Of a stretch of 64,000 nucleotides of DNA, positions 1 through 15,186 are shown piece after piece. Location: NCBI GenBank assembly GCA_037389465.1, contig JAZARR010000266.1:806001-870000 (forward strand), given 5' to 3'. Within the stretch, counting starts at the first letter, position 1. Every line of letters starts with the position of its first letter. The notes below the pieces were generated by a model. It did no database searches. It was not told the origin of the DNA and was given only the letters and a program-made list of their open reading frames with translations. A program made the position numbers and the translations under genes. The DNA comes from Baylisascaris procyonis (Eukaryota > Nematoda > Chromadorea > Rhabditida > Ascarididae).

Positions 1-3000
1 TGCTCGAAGTGGCTTTCAGTCCATTGAAGATGGTCTTCAGGCGACGATTTGACCGCAAAGTTGTTTTTTTAATGGACCCATCTTGCTTCTTTTATTTCTT
101 AATCCGCTTATGAATTGCCGCATTCAATAATGTGCATTATATAACTCATATAAATGATTGCTTTAGATGAATGTGTTTTAATACTCTGCCGCCTTTGGCT
201 GCTGCTAGATTTGAGTGTAATTATCTCTTTTTTATTGAATTCTTAACTGCAGTGGTGTGATTTCCAATGGTATTTTGTGAATAAAAGCTTTACAGCACTC
301 GATGAAAACTGAAGGAAACGAAGCACTCGAAAAGGTACCTTATCACTGCCTGGATAGGTTTATGTTAAATTAGTCCCCTTCAAATAAACAAAGCAAAATA
401 AACAAAAAAAAGATCGACAACAGTTCAACGAGTCGCAGTGAAATAATAACACCGAACAATTTTGCCCTTCAAACTCCATTGTGTTCCCCTATGCAATCGA
501 ACAATGCTAATAATACACAACAGAAATTGACTTCAAACAGCATCTTGTGGAAGGAAAGAATATTATAAAATATAATGGAGAAAATGTAATGGTCACCTTG
601 AAGTCATCCATATATAAAAACGAAAAACCAACCAGAATAACAGCTGTATCATACAATGAGAGTGCATAGCCCACACATTTCATCGCACGTAACCTAAGTG
701 GTCGAGCTCGTTGTCCACAGGTGAAATATTCATAACATTTCTCGATGATTGCACATGCAATCGACTGAAACACCCACAATGATCAGCAATCCACACTTAG
801 TGAGCAATCAATAACATTAACCAAATAACTGATACATTGCATATTCTCTTAGATGTTAATAAGCCTTAGATGCACATCCTCTAAATGCAGTAAAAAGAAT
901 TTATGAGCACTGAAGGGCTATAGCACCTTGACAGTGGAAACGATTGTAGCAAATTGCAAATCGATTTCGAACTGAGCGAGATTTCTTGGAGGAATTATTT
1001 GTTTTTCAAAGCCGACAAGAGTCAAGAATATCATGATCTCACGACTTGCTTTTGCCTCCAACAGATTGAAGTGGTCAGAGTGAGATCTCACTTATATTCT
1101 CACCAAAGCAGACAAAAGCCTAATTCACAATATTAGGAAGCTCAACTCAGCGCGATGGTCACTGAAACGGCATTTGAAGGAAGTAGGTGAATAACTGAAC
1201 GAAGTTTTTAAAAGCGGTCCAGCAATCGTCCGTTCGGACACGAAGTTATCTCTGTCTATTCTCAATGGCACGGGATGTGAAAGTCACCTTTTCATAATGT
1301 TATCCCTTTTCAAAGGCGAGTTTCAGCTTCCTTTAGTTCCAAAATTCGGAAGCTTATGATAATCAACGACTATATTTGCCAAGGAATAGCCTTAACATAA
1401 GACTTCAACGACCGGCACGTTTCACTGCCTGCCTAGAATGATAGCTAAATACCGCAAGCACTTCCCGGAATCATTGAAGTTGCTTTCGGCAATTGGAAAA
1501 TCATAAACTTTTGGCAGCCATAAAACCTGTCTCTGAGCGGTTAATGCCCATCACTAGAGGCATCGAATGTGGATCCCAAAATATCAGCCTTGAGGCAGCA
1601 AACAATATTCAGCGATTAGAATAGAATTTTCTATTCCAATTTTATTTCCCTAAAGGGAAGGTGGCAATGGTAGCGACGTTAAAATAACGGAACAAATTTT
1701 TTGCATATATGTAAGTGGCCCATTTAAATCGTAGCTGTCGATGCTAATGCTTGCCAATAGATTTTTGCTGGAGTGAATGGTAAAAAAAATGAGAGAATAC
1801 AAGCAGCTGTCAGATGGAAGAATCATTCACAATATAAGTAGATCTGTTTTCTTGATGGGCATCACAAAAATCAACGGTCACTTACATTCAATTCTGGTGA
1901 ACGATCTTCGGCATAATGCTCGAGGGTGTTCAATGCCTCGGCGCTCACATTTGGATTATCCAACCATGATAACGCTATCTGAATACACATTCCCCCTAAG
2001 CGAGCAACCTGAAATGAAAGAAAGCGCAATAAAAATATCCGATGATACTCATATACAAATCGAAGAAAATCCCCACTTTGTGGCAGATGAACGCTCATAT
2101 AAAATGCAAACGAATGGACCTGGCTAAGCAAACACTGACAGTCGTGAAATACAACAAAACTGCTTAGAAAAGAAAACAATAATAAGCAAACGTTCCGCTC
2201 ATTGAAGCAATCGATATCGTGAAATATCGGAAAAATAATAAAATATATGGGGTGTCAAATCCAAAGTTCAAACAAACAACTCCTCAAACGAGCTACCTAC
2301 TCGAAATTTACTTCTTCAAAACCAGTTGGCCATAAATAATGATTACAACGGCGGTTAATGTAACCGAAGCGGTAATAAACTGGATGCAAACCAAATGTTA
2401 CGCATATTTAAAGATCTATATCCAGCCAAATAGTGATGGATAAATTGAAACGATGACATAGGAGATCATCTCATAACGTATAATATAATCACTAAATTCT
2501 GTAACTCTAATGTCGATGCAGTTGAGAGTTTAAGACAACAGACAGAGATATATATGCACAGATATGACGCTGCCATCTTACGCGAACGCAGATATGTAAA
2601 AGTGCATAACACTGAAGACAATAGAGATATATTAAGAAATGAAATTAAAAATTGTCATAAATTATCAAGCAAAAACTAGCAATACTTTTTTGAATAAAAC
2701 ACCTAAATTTTAGTGTCCTTGAAAGTCCACGGGATTTATTGAGATTAGCACAAAAAAAATAATAATAAAAAAGAGATAAACTCACGTTATCACTGGTGAG
2801 AACAAGATGTGATAGAGAGTAAAGAAGTCGCATAAGAGTGATGCCAAGTCTCGACTCGTCTTGACCATTTGATAGTTTCCAAGAAGGAATCTCGGCACAT
2901 AATTGCACAACGATTTCGATTGCAGATGCATCCACTTCAGTGAGGTAATCGGCTACTCTTTCAAACAACAACAACACCGCTTCCGCCCTATAAAACTCAT

Positions 3001-6000
3001 TTTATCATTGCCAGGAAAATCTTCAAAACATTTAGATGCTTTAACGGTGACTTTGTGAAGGTAAAGTTGAATGGAAAGGAAAAATCTGATTCAGCTTTTG
3101 GTGATGACCATCGTGCGATGGTAAGTGAAAAATACAAAAAAATTTTTTTAATAAGGATTCAATCAACCGATAAAATCTTTACTTGCTATCAAACAACGAA
3201 TGCTGGAGGCAAAAATATAGATTGGTGGCAGATCGTAGGGCCCAACTTAACCAATCTCAAATTCCCCACGTTTCAAAGTGAAAAGAAAATCATTTAAATT
3301 TCAAGCATCTTATTGAGGAATATTTTGTGTTCTTCTCAAATAAACCGGGCAATAAAGCGATCTGCTATGTTGACCTACACTGCACGCATTTAGAGAAGCA
3401 ATTTCATATTTCACTTTTGCAAAATTCATAGCCCCATGAGGCTTTATTCGACGACATATATATATTACTTTCCACCCATGTTGGTTGACTTTTTTAACTG
3501 CGCTATGATGCGACTGTATTGACGTTTGAGTCTATTCATCGTTGCGATTCGTAATGAAGCAATTTTGCATTCAATAAGTTATTTGTAATCATTTTTTTAT
3601 GACATTGTTTCATTTATACTTTCAATTCGTTTATACTATCACTTAAGATGCACTCTCATCAAATCCCTTAATATAGTTATGCAAAGCAAAGCAAATCAAA
3701 TTCACCCCACACTCTCAATGATACATTCAGTGTGAATGCGAGCATGCCAATAACCGTGACATTACCAATCCATAAACACCGCACAATGCATTTAAAAATG
3801 ATTTCCTTCTATTATATACAGTGATTATTCCACCTTCACAAAAACTATTGCAGCAAATGCGATTGCCATCCGCTGACCTCTATCTATAATCATTACTTTG
3901 GGAGAAGGGATGTCGAACATCCCTCGAAACTATCCATGTGAATATTCAACCACGATTCTCGTTACCACTTATTAATCTTACTTTATTCTGCAATAAACAA
4001 GCAATCAATACCGACAACAATGTTTCGTTGCAATTGCGTCTTGCAATCGATCATTGAGAAAGGTGAGTGTTTCACGACCAACGATCACGAATGCTTGCAT
4101 CGACGCCTCGCGACGCTCACGACGATAGCTATAATTCATTGCAATATTATCAGAGAAAATTAAAGTGCTCAAATCTAAATGAAACTTACTACTTTATTAT
4201 ATTTTCAACATTTATCGAGTGGGAAATTGCAAAAAGACATATATTTAGCAAGGAAGTGCAAAACGTTTGAAAAGTAATAAAACTGGTAGGAGACATTTAA
4301 TACTTAAGAGACGTAGCCGATTGCCTAAAACTTGCTAAAAACTTTGATAGACTTGTGATAGACGGCAGAAAAGTTAGAACATTCTACAGATATGTCAAAC
4401 GCAAAATGAGAACATGTTATACGTTAGGCGCATTAAAAAATATTCATGACAGCTGGGTGGTCACCGATAGCCAATGGCAGCACAGCATATTGGCAAACTG
4501 TGGATGATACGGCTTACTAGTGCTTTCTTCTGTACGACGTAATATGCAATGGGATTTTGTTGATGCAAGCGATGGCTTAGTTTTGAATGATATTCATAAA
4601 CGAAGCAACATCGTTCCACTCACACTAGTGCTATTCCAACACTTTCTAGAAGGCATCGTAAAAGCAGTCTCGTGGCCATTAATTATCATTTTTCTACATT
4701 TCCTTTCCTATTCACATCTCCCCCTGCTTGAAAGTGTAGTCTGCTTCACCTTTGCTGAAGAAACCACCCGTCACCTCAAGGAAAAGCTATCGCCCGATTA
4801 GTTTGACCTTATCCATTTGTGTGGTTTTGGAAATAATCATCAAAGATGCATTAATGAATCATTTCACGCGAAGCAGCCTTTTCAATCGCTGTCCAGTTTG
4901 GCATCTTGGGACGTTTAAATAAATGAATAAATAAATAAAAGAATAAAGGCAGAAGAAAGCATAACGTTGTAATGAGGGTAAGATGGTTGTGATGTAAATT
5001 GCATGTAATAGAAGGAAACAATAGGAAAAGAAAGAGTGAGCAACAAATCTATTTGTCTGCTTCACGACAAAGAAAAGGAAAAGCCTTCCATTTCGTTCCC
5101 CCTTCTTCATTAGTCCCCTCACCTCATCCTCCACTTCCTCATTATGCAATCCTTTACGCAATCACGGTGATTAAAAAAGTATTATGTTAACAGATAAACC
5201 AGTGTCTACATTATTCACATCACATTCTTCACTCAAACAAATTTTTACAAGCCCACAACTGCGAAATCGAACCTTATAATCAATATTGTTCGATGAATCA
5301 AGAGCCAATCAACTAAGTGGCAAAGGTGAGATGGAAATATGGAAAATGACCTGTCGAAGTTGGCCTTTTGTTCTTGGTCATAGCTTGACTCGAATTCGTT
5401 GTGTGGCAAGAAGGCGAGTTTTTCAACCGCCGACTCCAATATTTTTGCATAGAGAGGTCGACAAAACGTGAGCACCTCAAAACAACAACACAATGGCTAT
5501 TATCGCAAACACTGCTTAAGCATTTATGATCAGCAATCTACATAATTTTCGTTGAATCAATTCAATCGGAAAGATGTCCTTTCGACTTCGATAATCGATT
5601 TCATTTACGATCCACATTGCACATCGGGTTGCGACTATTAGGTGGCTATTGGAATATGGAAAAGACAAAAGATGAGATATGATTCCGCTATATCAACCAT
5701 CATCCATGCATTTATAAATGAATCTTCAAATTTCAGCTTGACAAATATTGTCTAATTCAATCTCACATTACATGTAATAAATGGCATCTTTTTGTTGTAA
5801 AATTTCCCTCTTCTTGTCTAAAGTATATAAAGAATTTCATTGAGAACAAGAAAACTACGATCGGAACAGATCGCCAGTTTCGCGTTTGTTTTTTCACAAA
5901 TCTATTTCATCGATAATAAAAGCGTTCATCATACGACTATGACCGAACAGAATTTCACCTTATAATTGCTCTCCCTTTTATGGATACTTATGAACTTTAT

Positions 6001-9000
6001 AGGTTGCCCTTTCAGCTGAACAATTCGGTTACGCTATTCTCTGCTCGAAAACCTAAATATCAATACAATATATCCACAGCTTCATAGTAAAACGAAGTAG
6101 TGCATCGATGAAACAAACATAAAGCAGGAAGTCGTCGTTCACTATACATACTTTATTGCGAGTCTCTGGCACGATCTTTGTGTCGGCTGTGTTTGTTAGA
6201 TCATCTTTAAGTAATTCCCAAAAACCGTCCGCCGTGTCGGAGATTATTTCTTCGATTGCATATCGGCCAGGCCACGTTGAGATCACCGAAAAGAATGAGC
6301 ACAACAAACTGGAAAATAAAGCAGCGATTTTCTCTCGCATTCAACGATCACATCAATCGGAAATGATCTTCGGTGGATCAGCAAGCTAAGCTTTCGAACC
6401 AGAAACATCAACAATTCGATTTGCATTCTGGTGAGGATCAAAGGTTTTCATTCGCTATATCACCTACGTTAAGCAGCACACTAATAAGAACTCGAAATCG
6501 ATGCGTTCTAGCAAGGATTTTAGTTAGATGGTAAATGGATTCTTTTACATCCAACGATTCCACTTGCAACGAATGAAACAACCAGCAGAGTGAATCCCAT
6601 TTCACATCATATTCACTGACTCACTTCCACAGACACGCACTATGGCTTTATTATGTCTTGTTGGGAAGAAAGTGAAGCATGATGTCTATCGATTAGATAT
6701 CCCTCAAATACATACATCTCTCACCACTTCTTTGATATCGCATTAAATGTGCCATTTGTTGGTTGTGTCTGAGAAGCGATCGACAACGTTATGTTGATGG
6801 GTAATTGAACACACACATGTACGCTGACAAATATCAAGCCGTAGATAGTGTACGACCTCCAACTACTATACCATATATGAAGTATGACCTGGACCGGTGT
6901 TATGGCAACAGCGTTTCGGTCACTACGTATATGTCTATTCGCTCAACAAATTCAACTCGAAGGTAACTTAAGCTGGAGTGAGGAAATTTTTTGGGTACGA
7001 TTCATGCCATAGGACAGCTGTTAACTCAGTTTGCGCACCGATCCATTAACCTCCAAAACAGCTGCCCTATACAGGCTGCCGTTACGATTGTAATATGAAT
7101 ATATTATTGCTTCAGCCATATTATTTCTTATGCAAGCAAATGGTCCAATGAGTAGAATTATAAAAGCGCATATTCTGCTAAACCCTCTGACACATTTTTC
7201 TATATGAATTTCTCCAATTACTTAAGAGAAATTTTGACGTATGGCATCAAAAAGCACTAAACTTTAATAATCATAAAAATTTTAACGTGAAAAAATACAA
7301 CTCAGGAAAGCACTAAGGATGCCTGGATCGTGATTAGAGATATTAAATTAACAGACTGTATTCCATATCATTACCCCACTTTAGCCTGTCGAGCACGGCG
7401 ATTGCCGTTAGCATTCGAACTTCATTCCTCAAGCAACCGCCAACGGTTACCCATTAATTGGCGTTTGCACGATTTCCCATTGAATTATCTGCACCTCTCA
7501 TTCTGCTCAGCGCCACTCTTATAATGCTTAATTTTGTTTGAGTTCTAATATCCATTCGCATCTCTTAAAATTTAAGCCATTCGATTATCGACCTATCGAA
7601 TTCGTTTATTCCCTTTGCAATAAAATATTCGAGACAATCCATACGCAGCATTTTGCATATTCTTAACCATAATATTCCCCACACATTAATCACTTAAGTA
7701 AATAATTTCTCAAGTAGGTCTCTATCCCTTCAATTGTGTTTGAAATACTCTTCCACAAAAAATACTTTCTGATTTCGGTCTATCACATTCTACTAACAGA
7801 TAGAAAGCACATGATTTCGGTTTAATCCATAATGTCCGCCTCATGAATCTAATTATGCTTTGAGCTATATCTATTATATCAATAATAAAACAGCTTTAAA
7901 CGATTCTTCCGAATAATTATTGAAAAGACTGATTAACTTAATGATATTTTCAGTAAAAATATTTGTAAACCATGGAAGTATTTATCGATGAAAGAAACTA
8001 ACGTCAACGTTTCAATATTAGCGCCGTGTTCAAACTCGATAAGAAGTGGCCATAGCACATTGGTGGCCACATTGACCACTGCGAATAGGACACTCCTCAC
8101 ATCTTCCATTTCGGCACTCATCTCGGTGCCTTCAGTGATCGCTCGCAGACGCTCACCTATCACCTGAAATTTTCAAACAAACAGATAGGATAGGTATATA
8201 GGAGCCGCATGAGTCCGAAGGTATGCTAGCTTGCTCGTAAGAAGAGGTAAAAAAAAGGGAATAGGATACGTTCATTACTCCGAAGGCGAGTTCTGCACGA
8301 AAATAAACGTTACACAACATCTCATGCATTTTGTTCATAAGCAACTATATGCGTTTCACGCATTACTATAAAAGCATAAGCATAATGTAAAAAGTTGCAA
8401 AAAAGTCCTCTAAATATGATCCTCTTTGAAATTGAGTCCCCAATTGAGTCAATAACCAATTGAGGTAACGACTGCAAACAGAAACTTCTAAAGGAAGCAT
8501 AAGTGCAATTCACCGAACTGACTGTAATAACATCACTACTGCCCCCTTCCTTCCAACTACAAACAACTGATGTTCCAATGTCCCTATTCCGAAGTACACG
8601 ATCGTCAATACTTACATCTGATGAGGTTATGCAGAGTATTGCTGCCGTATGCAGAATAAACATTTAAATGATCGAAAAGGACTTACTGGACAGACATTAT
8701 GAGCAATAAATGCAACAATTTCGATGGCGATATTTGTGTGCGTTTGTAGATCCTCATGTGAAGCAATGATCGTAAAGATACGGGCCAATGCAGCACTAAA
8801 AATATACTCAATCATTAGTGCTGCTACGGCAAGAATTTTCATCCACTGAATAGCTGTATCGGAAAATGATTCCAGCGATAGGTGAATGTGCAAGACGATT
8901 CGCCGATAGCTCAAACAAGAAAATCGACCTTTCTACCTAGACTTCTAAAAAATATGCTATTTCATGAACTGTACGGAAAAAAACTTCCACCATTTCCCAC

Positions 9001-12000
9001 GCCCTCCTCCATCCTTCCCACATTGCCTTTGATGCTATGCTTTTTTCCCATATGAATTCAACCCTGGAGGGGTGCAAACAGTCGGGTATGAAAAACCACA
9101 AAAATCGTTTCGGAACGGCATCCTATGAGACTCGTCCATTAATATCGAAAAGATTTTCTGGTTGTGCCTCTAACACCACAATCTATTTATTTCTTTCTGT
9201 AACTAATATTACACAGAAATTTCGATAGCCGAAATTCTGATAATGGCGTACACCGAATTAATGTTTTGTGAGACGTCGAGATGGAAAATCTAATTGAAGA
9301 AAACCTACAACGAACTTCATTTTAAATTAAACGAAACTCAAGACTACTTCACTATTTTGAAATTACCATTAATCTTTATATGAATTATTCATTCAATCAA
9401 TAATCAATTTCTCGAACAAACATTGTTATTAGTATTATGTAATATTTTATAAATGAACGAATATCAAAAGTATCAATAATTCAAATTTCAAATCATTTCA
9501 TAAATGAACTCACAAATCATTGAGTGCATTCGTTAAGACGATTTTCAATATGGGTTGCCATTGCAATAAACCCATCGAAGGCAACCTTAACCACTCTTCC
9601 ACACATTCAATAGCCGCATTTTTCAATGATGGACTTGCATCACCACTAAGAAGTACCAATTCGATCACATCCATCACATCCTCAAAACCATATAGAATAA
9701 ATTGCGACAGAAATTATTTTCTAGAAGTATGCAAATGAGAGTAGGGAGAGGGGTTGAAGGGAGAGAATAGCATCGACTACGATCACAATCACTAATGGCT
9801 TTGGCAGATTTGCTTGTTACAGCACATGAAGTCATTAAATTGGAGTTGATTGCTCGCCATTCGACACAATATTCATTCATATCGATGCGATATCTTCGTC
9901 AATTCACTTAAAATAAAAAGAAAAAAATATATTGAAAAAGAGTGCAATAAGCTAAACATTTAAAAGCACTAATGCATCCTCCCCTCTACTCTATTGAAGT
10001 ATACTATAAACATAACGTATAGGTTTCATCATTTCATTACGGCACTGCCATCTGGAAACATACAATCTGTTCATCAAACGGCCCGGATAATTATATCTCA
10101 TACCCCCCCCCCCTTCTCTCCCTTATATAACAGCGAATAGCATTACCAGCAAATATATGTCTCAAAAAAAGTAGGATTTTTATTCATCGTTTTTTATTCA
10201 ACAAAACTTTTCCACTTTTTCTTCATTCTAAACACAGTAATTAATAACAAACAATTATTTATTTCTATTTAAAATGCGTATAGAATTATAAAGGAATTAA
10301 AAGGTATTACATTAGTGGATGATGCAACTAATCGTTCAATAAATCATAACACAACCATCATTTAAAAAAATAACGATATGATGTCTCATTTATAACACTA
10401 ATAAGTTTGCGACAAAGAAATTAATGCGATTTCATAGTGAAGATGTGAAATACGGAATGCGCAATGCAATAAAATACTAATTACAACTACATATGCAAGC
10501 ATAAAATTTTTGTCGAAGACTCCATAAACGCTTCATTAACAATTTTAGCATATATGATAATATTCTGGATAAACACTAAAAGCACTTCTAAGTGGTAGAT
10601 CAGTCTCGAAATAAAATTCATCTAAAACCAATTAAATCCTTTCTTAGTAATTAAATCCCGGTAATCCACCTAAAACCTTATTAAATGATCCCCTTTTTGG
10701 TAAGCAAATTCCCTCTTCCAATGTGAGAGCGCATTATCAATATATATGGACACGGGTAAAGTTATACCCCTTACATATGAACAAAAGAGGGAAACGATTC
10801 ATCGATCAGTGGCACAACTGACAAGTCATTATCGAAACACGATCCCCGAGGTTAAATCGTAAACTCACAGTATCCATCCTGTGGAGTGATGATTTCACAA
10901 GATTTCTTTGCTTCAACGGCATCTGCACATGATGGAATTCGGCGGCCAATTCGGCGAGAACCCTACGAATAGATTTACTCATCTTTGAATTTCATTACAC
11001 ATATAACATTATTAAACTTTTTGTAGCATGACCATAATTCCACCACGGTCATATAAAACGATTCTTGAGAGGAGAAAGGATATGACGACTATTTGATTTG
11101 AGTAGATAGCTCATTTGCTACAACTCTTTGCTTAATATCTTGACATCCTTTGTGGTAACTTTGCAGCAATATCCCATACTCCTGATTTACTGTCTAAACC
11201 TGAAAGGTTGGTCAATCATCGGAACGCCAATATCTCAAATTCCTTAACGGGTACACTTAATTTGCAAAGCATTCTTTATTCTTAACTTATCAGGGGGACT
11301 TAAAATTAAACGTTGATATTTTATAATCAGCTGAGATAAATGCAGCTTCCCTCACAACTTCCCATGATCGGAGAACATTGCATAAACAATTCACACTCAT
11401 AAAACATCGATATATGGTGAATATGACAGCAAATATACTGATATTTGACAAACCGAATGAGTAAATCATCAACTGATATTCTATGTTTCAAAGAAATTCG
11501 AACGGATAAACTTCGAGTATGAGATAACTCACACTACAACAATCTCCAACACTCACTTTGTGAATGACCAGCAGAAATAATAACACCTGAGAGGCAATTA
11601 TCAGCAGATGTTTTTAGCATTACTTCCCGAGTGAGACTGAACAGAGTTGTATAATATTCTTCTTTATTCCGTCGCAATGAGCGCGAAATAAAACAAAGCA
11701 AGATGAAACATGGATCGACCTATAATAATGAAACTGACAAAAAAATGAATGAAAACCTCAGCAAGAGCTCAGGCTGACCAGCCCACAGACCAGTGAGATC
11801 CTGAACTGGTTCGGGCCACACATCAGGTAGGCAATAGAGTGCGAAGAGTGCGAGCGAGGAAGATAATTTGTTAGTAACTGATTGATTTTGAAAATGTGCG
11901 CCCAACGTTAGCTTCTCGATCAGTGTGCCTTTTATTCCTGTGGCCTGAAAACAGAATATTTAAATATCGAGATGAGGCTAAGATGAAATCGTAACAACCA

Positions 12001-13950
12001 GGCAATATTATGAATCATTTCATCGCAAATATACACTCACATTTAAAATACGCAATGCATTAGTTGCTGGTGGAATGGGATTGAAGGTTGTTAATGCTGT
12101 TTGCATATTTTCTCTGTCTTGCCCATCCACACCGCTTTTTTCCGTATAATACTTATTCATGTTGTTTTAGCAGTTTTTTATTGAACAAGTGCTATTATCG
12201 CAAAGCTATTGCCTTCTTTCGTCAAAGAGTGATCCTCTGCGGGCAAATATGCGTATAACATCGTTGAGGACATCACGTTCTTCACTGGAACAAAGGAAAG
12301 GGGGGAAGGGAAGGGAATGGAAGGATGGCTGAAATCTGTAAGCACAAGAACAGTAAATAAATCGCTACGAAAGCACAATTACATTCACAAAAAAGCATTT
12401 CCCCCTTTAGTGATATCCATAAGCTAGAATTTAATAATTACAAGAAGCACCTCGAGTTTTTGTTTTCGAAGTGGAAGATGAGAAGGTATGGCACGGGGTT
12501 AAGAAAGACCGCATTAACATCAGTATGCATTTCTCAGACACTTGCGCCTCAATCGTCTGTCGTGACCTTCAAATTATCGCTTCGGGCAGTGCATCTCATC
12601 GTAAATACGTTACAAAGTACTGTCGATAGCACAAAACATACTACACATATCTTCGCATCACCTGTGGGAAAAAGCGCAAGTGTCATCTGCAGCAAATGAC
12701 ATACTAGCTTCCCATGGACTTACAATTCGCTCGTTAGCGATGCAATCATCCCATTTATTCCTTATTGTTTCATAAATAATCGATGCTCCAAAATGCTGTA
12801 CAGCAGTAGGCTGCTTGAAATCGAGTAGATCGAATGAAGCCTCAAACGCTTCACCGCCTGAAAATAAACAAAACAAAGAAATCCCATTGCTGCGATTAGT
12901 CTTTCAAAATGGAATTTTATATAAAAAACGCGGCGATAATTTCAAAAAGCTTTCTTTTGATTGAAAAATTCAATTTTGAAATTTTATATTCTTCGTTCAT
13001 AAAGAATTTTGGTTGAGCATCTTCTCATTCAACTTAACTCTTTTTATGTTGAAATTAATCTATACCAAATTAAATCCATATTTTTACTCATCACTAACTC
13101 TCATATCAAAGAAATTAACAAATATTTTTGTTACTTATAAAAATTATCGAAGTGTATCAATTGTAGCCTAAATGCTTCAGTTGTTTATCCACCCAATTGC
13201 ACATGTTTATTAGGATTGGAAAGAAGGGGGAGGAGAAAGCAAATAGAAAAGCTTCATCCACAAATCTTCAACCCTCGTAGCAGGTCAGAGTTACATGATG
13301 AAAATTTATCCCTCGACCCTCTATCTATCAGAAAGTAAAGGAAATCCCCCCTAGCGTCAATCCGACGCATAATCCTAACTATAAGCAAGCTATACTTCTT
13401 GAAGACGCCATCGCAATGTGACTTCACATTTCGCGTGGTGGACAATTCCATAAACAAATCTCCTTCTTCTATAAAAAACGACCTATTTAATCAATAAAAA
13501 ATATTTTCAGTGTTTATCGATGACAACGAAGTGCAGCAAGGAGCGAATTAAATCTTGGCTATTGTTGCCTCGATTGACCCAACTCAAATCTTTGAAAACA
13601 AAATAAATATACAGCACTTTCATGAATGTTGTGTAGCTGAAAAGTTGTGACGGCCTTGGGCGTAGGTGGGTACATGACAATAACTGAAATCTACGTGAAT
13701 AAGAGGCCACTAGTGTGTTGGACGGGGACGCAAGTGATTCACCAACTGCATCTATAAACTTTCAGCTAACATCTACGGCACAGATGCTTTTTTGAAGTGT
13801 ACCGCATGAGAATAAACATTTAAAAAAAAGGAAATAAAAACAGAAGCACAAACTTCTTCGGATTTCTGTAAGGGCATGATCGAGCTGTGTTCGCCTTGTC
13901 GCACTAGTGGTACCATAAAACTCCACAATTAGAGATGCCAAATGCGCCAT
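1..13950 (-). CDS. Importin-13-like nuclear transport receptor (karyopherin-beta), 3' end off the left edge
   Basis: Members of this family carry cargo through nuclear pores under control of RanGTP and are built from HEAT repeats. Thirteen exons join in phase: 13854-13950, 12724-12857, 11757-11944, 10869-10962, 9514-9680, 8687-8795, 8003-8163, 6152-6308, 5351-5475, 4012-4128, 2786-2987, 1886-2008 and 633-764. They total 602 residues; human IPO13 has 963, so about the last third is missing. Diagnostic stretches in IPO13 order are QHFGASIIYETIRNKWDD (exon 2), LFALYCLPDVWPEPVQDL (exon 3), LAELAAEFHH (exon 4), CVEEWLRLP (exon 5), LRAITEGTEM (exon 7), STWPGRYAIEE (exon 8) and AEAVLLLFERVADYL (exon 11). 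The ATG at 13950 gives a normal family N-terminus. Exon 6 could start at 8909 instead of 8795 (same phase), and the exon 7 donor has an alternative at 8009. A possible next exon is 1-34. Similarity is modest; the related TNPO3 is the main alternative, but the N-terminal match favours IPO13. Confidence 0.85.
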
Positions 13951-13995
13951 CTTAGATGGATTCTCCCAGGAGTCAATCTTGCTCCGGAGTCAAAC

Positions 13996-14011
13996 CTGAA
14001 AAAAACAGCAC
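13996..14011 (-). promoter_or_regulatory. Splice acceptor in the 5' leader of the importin gene (trans-splice or 5' UTR intron)
   Basis: Read on the minus strand, a tract of seven T ends in TTTCAG at 13996. It lies 45 bases before the importin ATG. No open frame precedes it, so it is either a spliced-leader acceptor or the end of a 5' UTR intron. Inference from position and consensus only. Confidence 0.55.
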
Positions 14012-15149
14012 CACCATATCCGTCAAAATATTACAATCGAGGCAAATGAATTACATCGATATTGGCCACCACATTCCATGTATGAACATAGCACTCAAAC
14101 ATCAATATATAGTCCCTTTAAGCAATGTATATACGAGAATACCTTCAAAAATGGGTTTCATTGTGAATTCAGTGAGGATGGAATCGGATGGATGACATTC
14201 CCTATGAGATCGTCAATGCGGTCATAGATTTGCACCTACCAACCTAAGTTGCTCAACGGCAATAATTTTAATCGACACACTAACAAAAATGCCACTCGGC
14301 TACTACCTTCATGCTTTTGAAGTAAACGCGAACGAAATAGATGATGCAATACCCTTGACAGTGGTGGGTGATGTGTTTGTCATGGTAGCATTGAATAATT
14401 AAAAAAACCCAGCTGGCAATATGCTAGCACCTCCTGCTCATCCACTACCATCTCCATAAATGAATAAAAATTCAGAAAATATCCAAAGACTTCACAAAAG
14501 ACATCGGGTACATAGAACAGCCGTTTCGTCGATTTTAAGTGGTAAAATACGGCTCGGTTTCCAAGGATTGCGATCGGAACTAATGAATGACCTGAGTGGG
14601 GGGATCCGATCGCGGTTGCTTCATATTGCCAAATCGTTTCATCGTATTGTTTATTGCTCTAATCGATGTAATATGGCTTGATTTAGTCATTCACTGATTA
14701 CAAATGTGGACGCATATTATTTAGCTGACATCCTTCTTGAATTACTTAATTTAATGCTTACATCTTGGCTCAAGCCTGTCCGAAAAAGTTTCCAATGAGC
14801 ATTTAAGATCAAATAGGATAAACGTGGCGAATGATTCAATAACTCTCGTTATTTGTATTCAAATTCAAGGAATTGGAATTAAAACTGGAATTCAATGGGT
14901 TATATCCCTCGGTGACATAACATCATCGTGGGTAGTTTAATTTTCCGCAACGATAACATCCTTCATGCAAGAATTTGGAACGTTGCACAACATTAACACT
15001 CATATATCTTCATTTCTTTTGAATTAACCAACATTGAGAAATGTTCATAGTAATATTCGAATAACATTATATACGTGTAATAAATCTGAGAAAAACAATC
15101 AATAGCGCATTCACAATTACATAAAGTTGTATTGATTAACGATGGAATA

Positions 15150-15186
15150 GGGAGTGGAGGGGGGTGGGGGAGAGGGAGAGGAGGGC
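15150..15186 (+). repeat. G-rich run with quadruplex potential
   Basis: A stretch of G and A containing six separate runs of two to six G, including a run of six and a run of five separated by a single T. It meets the usual pattern for an intramolecular G-quadruplex on the plus strand. It lies about 1.2 kb upstream of the importin ATG. Confidence 0.6.

Noticed and set aside
4859..5161. 100-codon minus-strand frame inside the importin gene
   Set aside because: Exons 9 and 10 join directly in phase; the frame is low-complexity and matches no HEAT repeat.
12054..12172. Minus-strand stretch with an ATG and a GTGAGT donor, resembling an importin exon
   Set aside because: Importin exons 2 and 3 join in phase without it, and its sequence does not fit the family.
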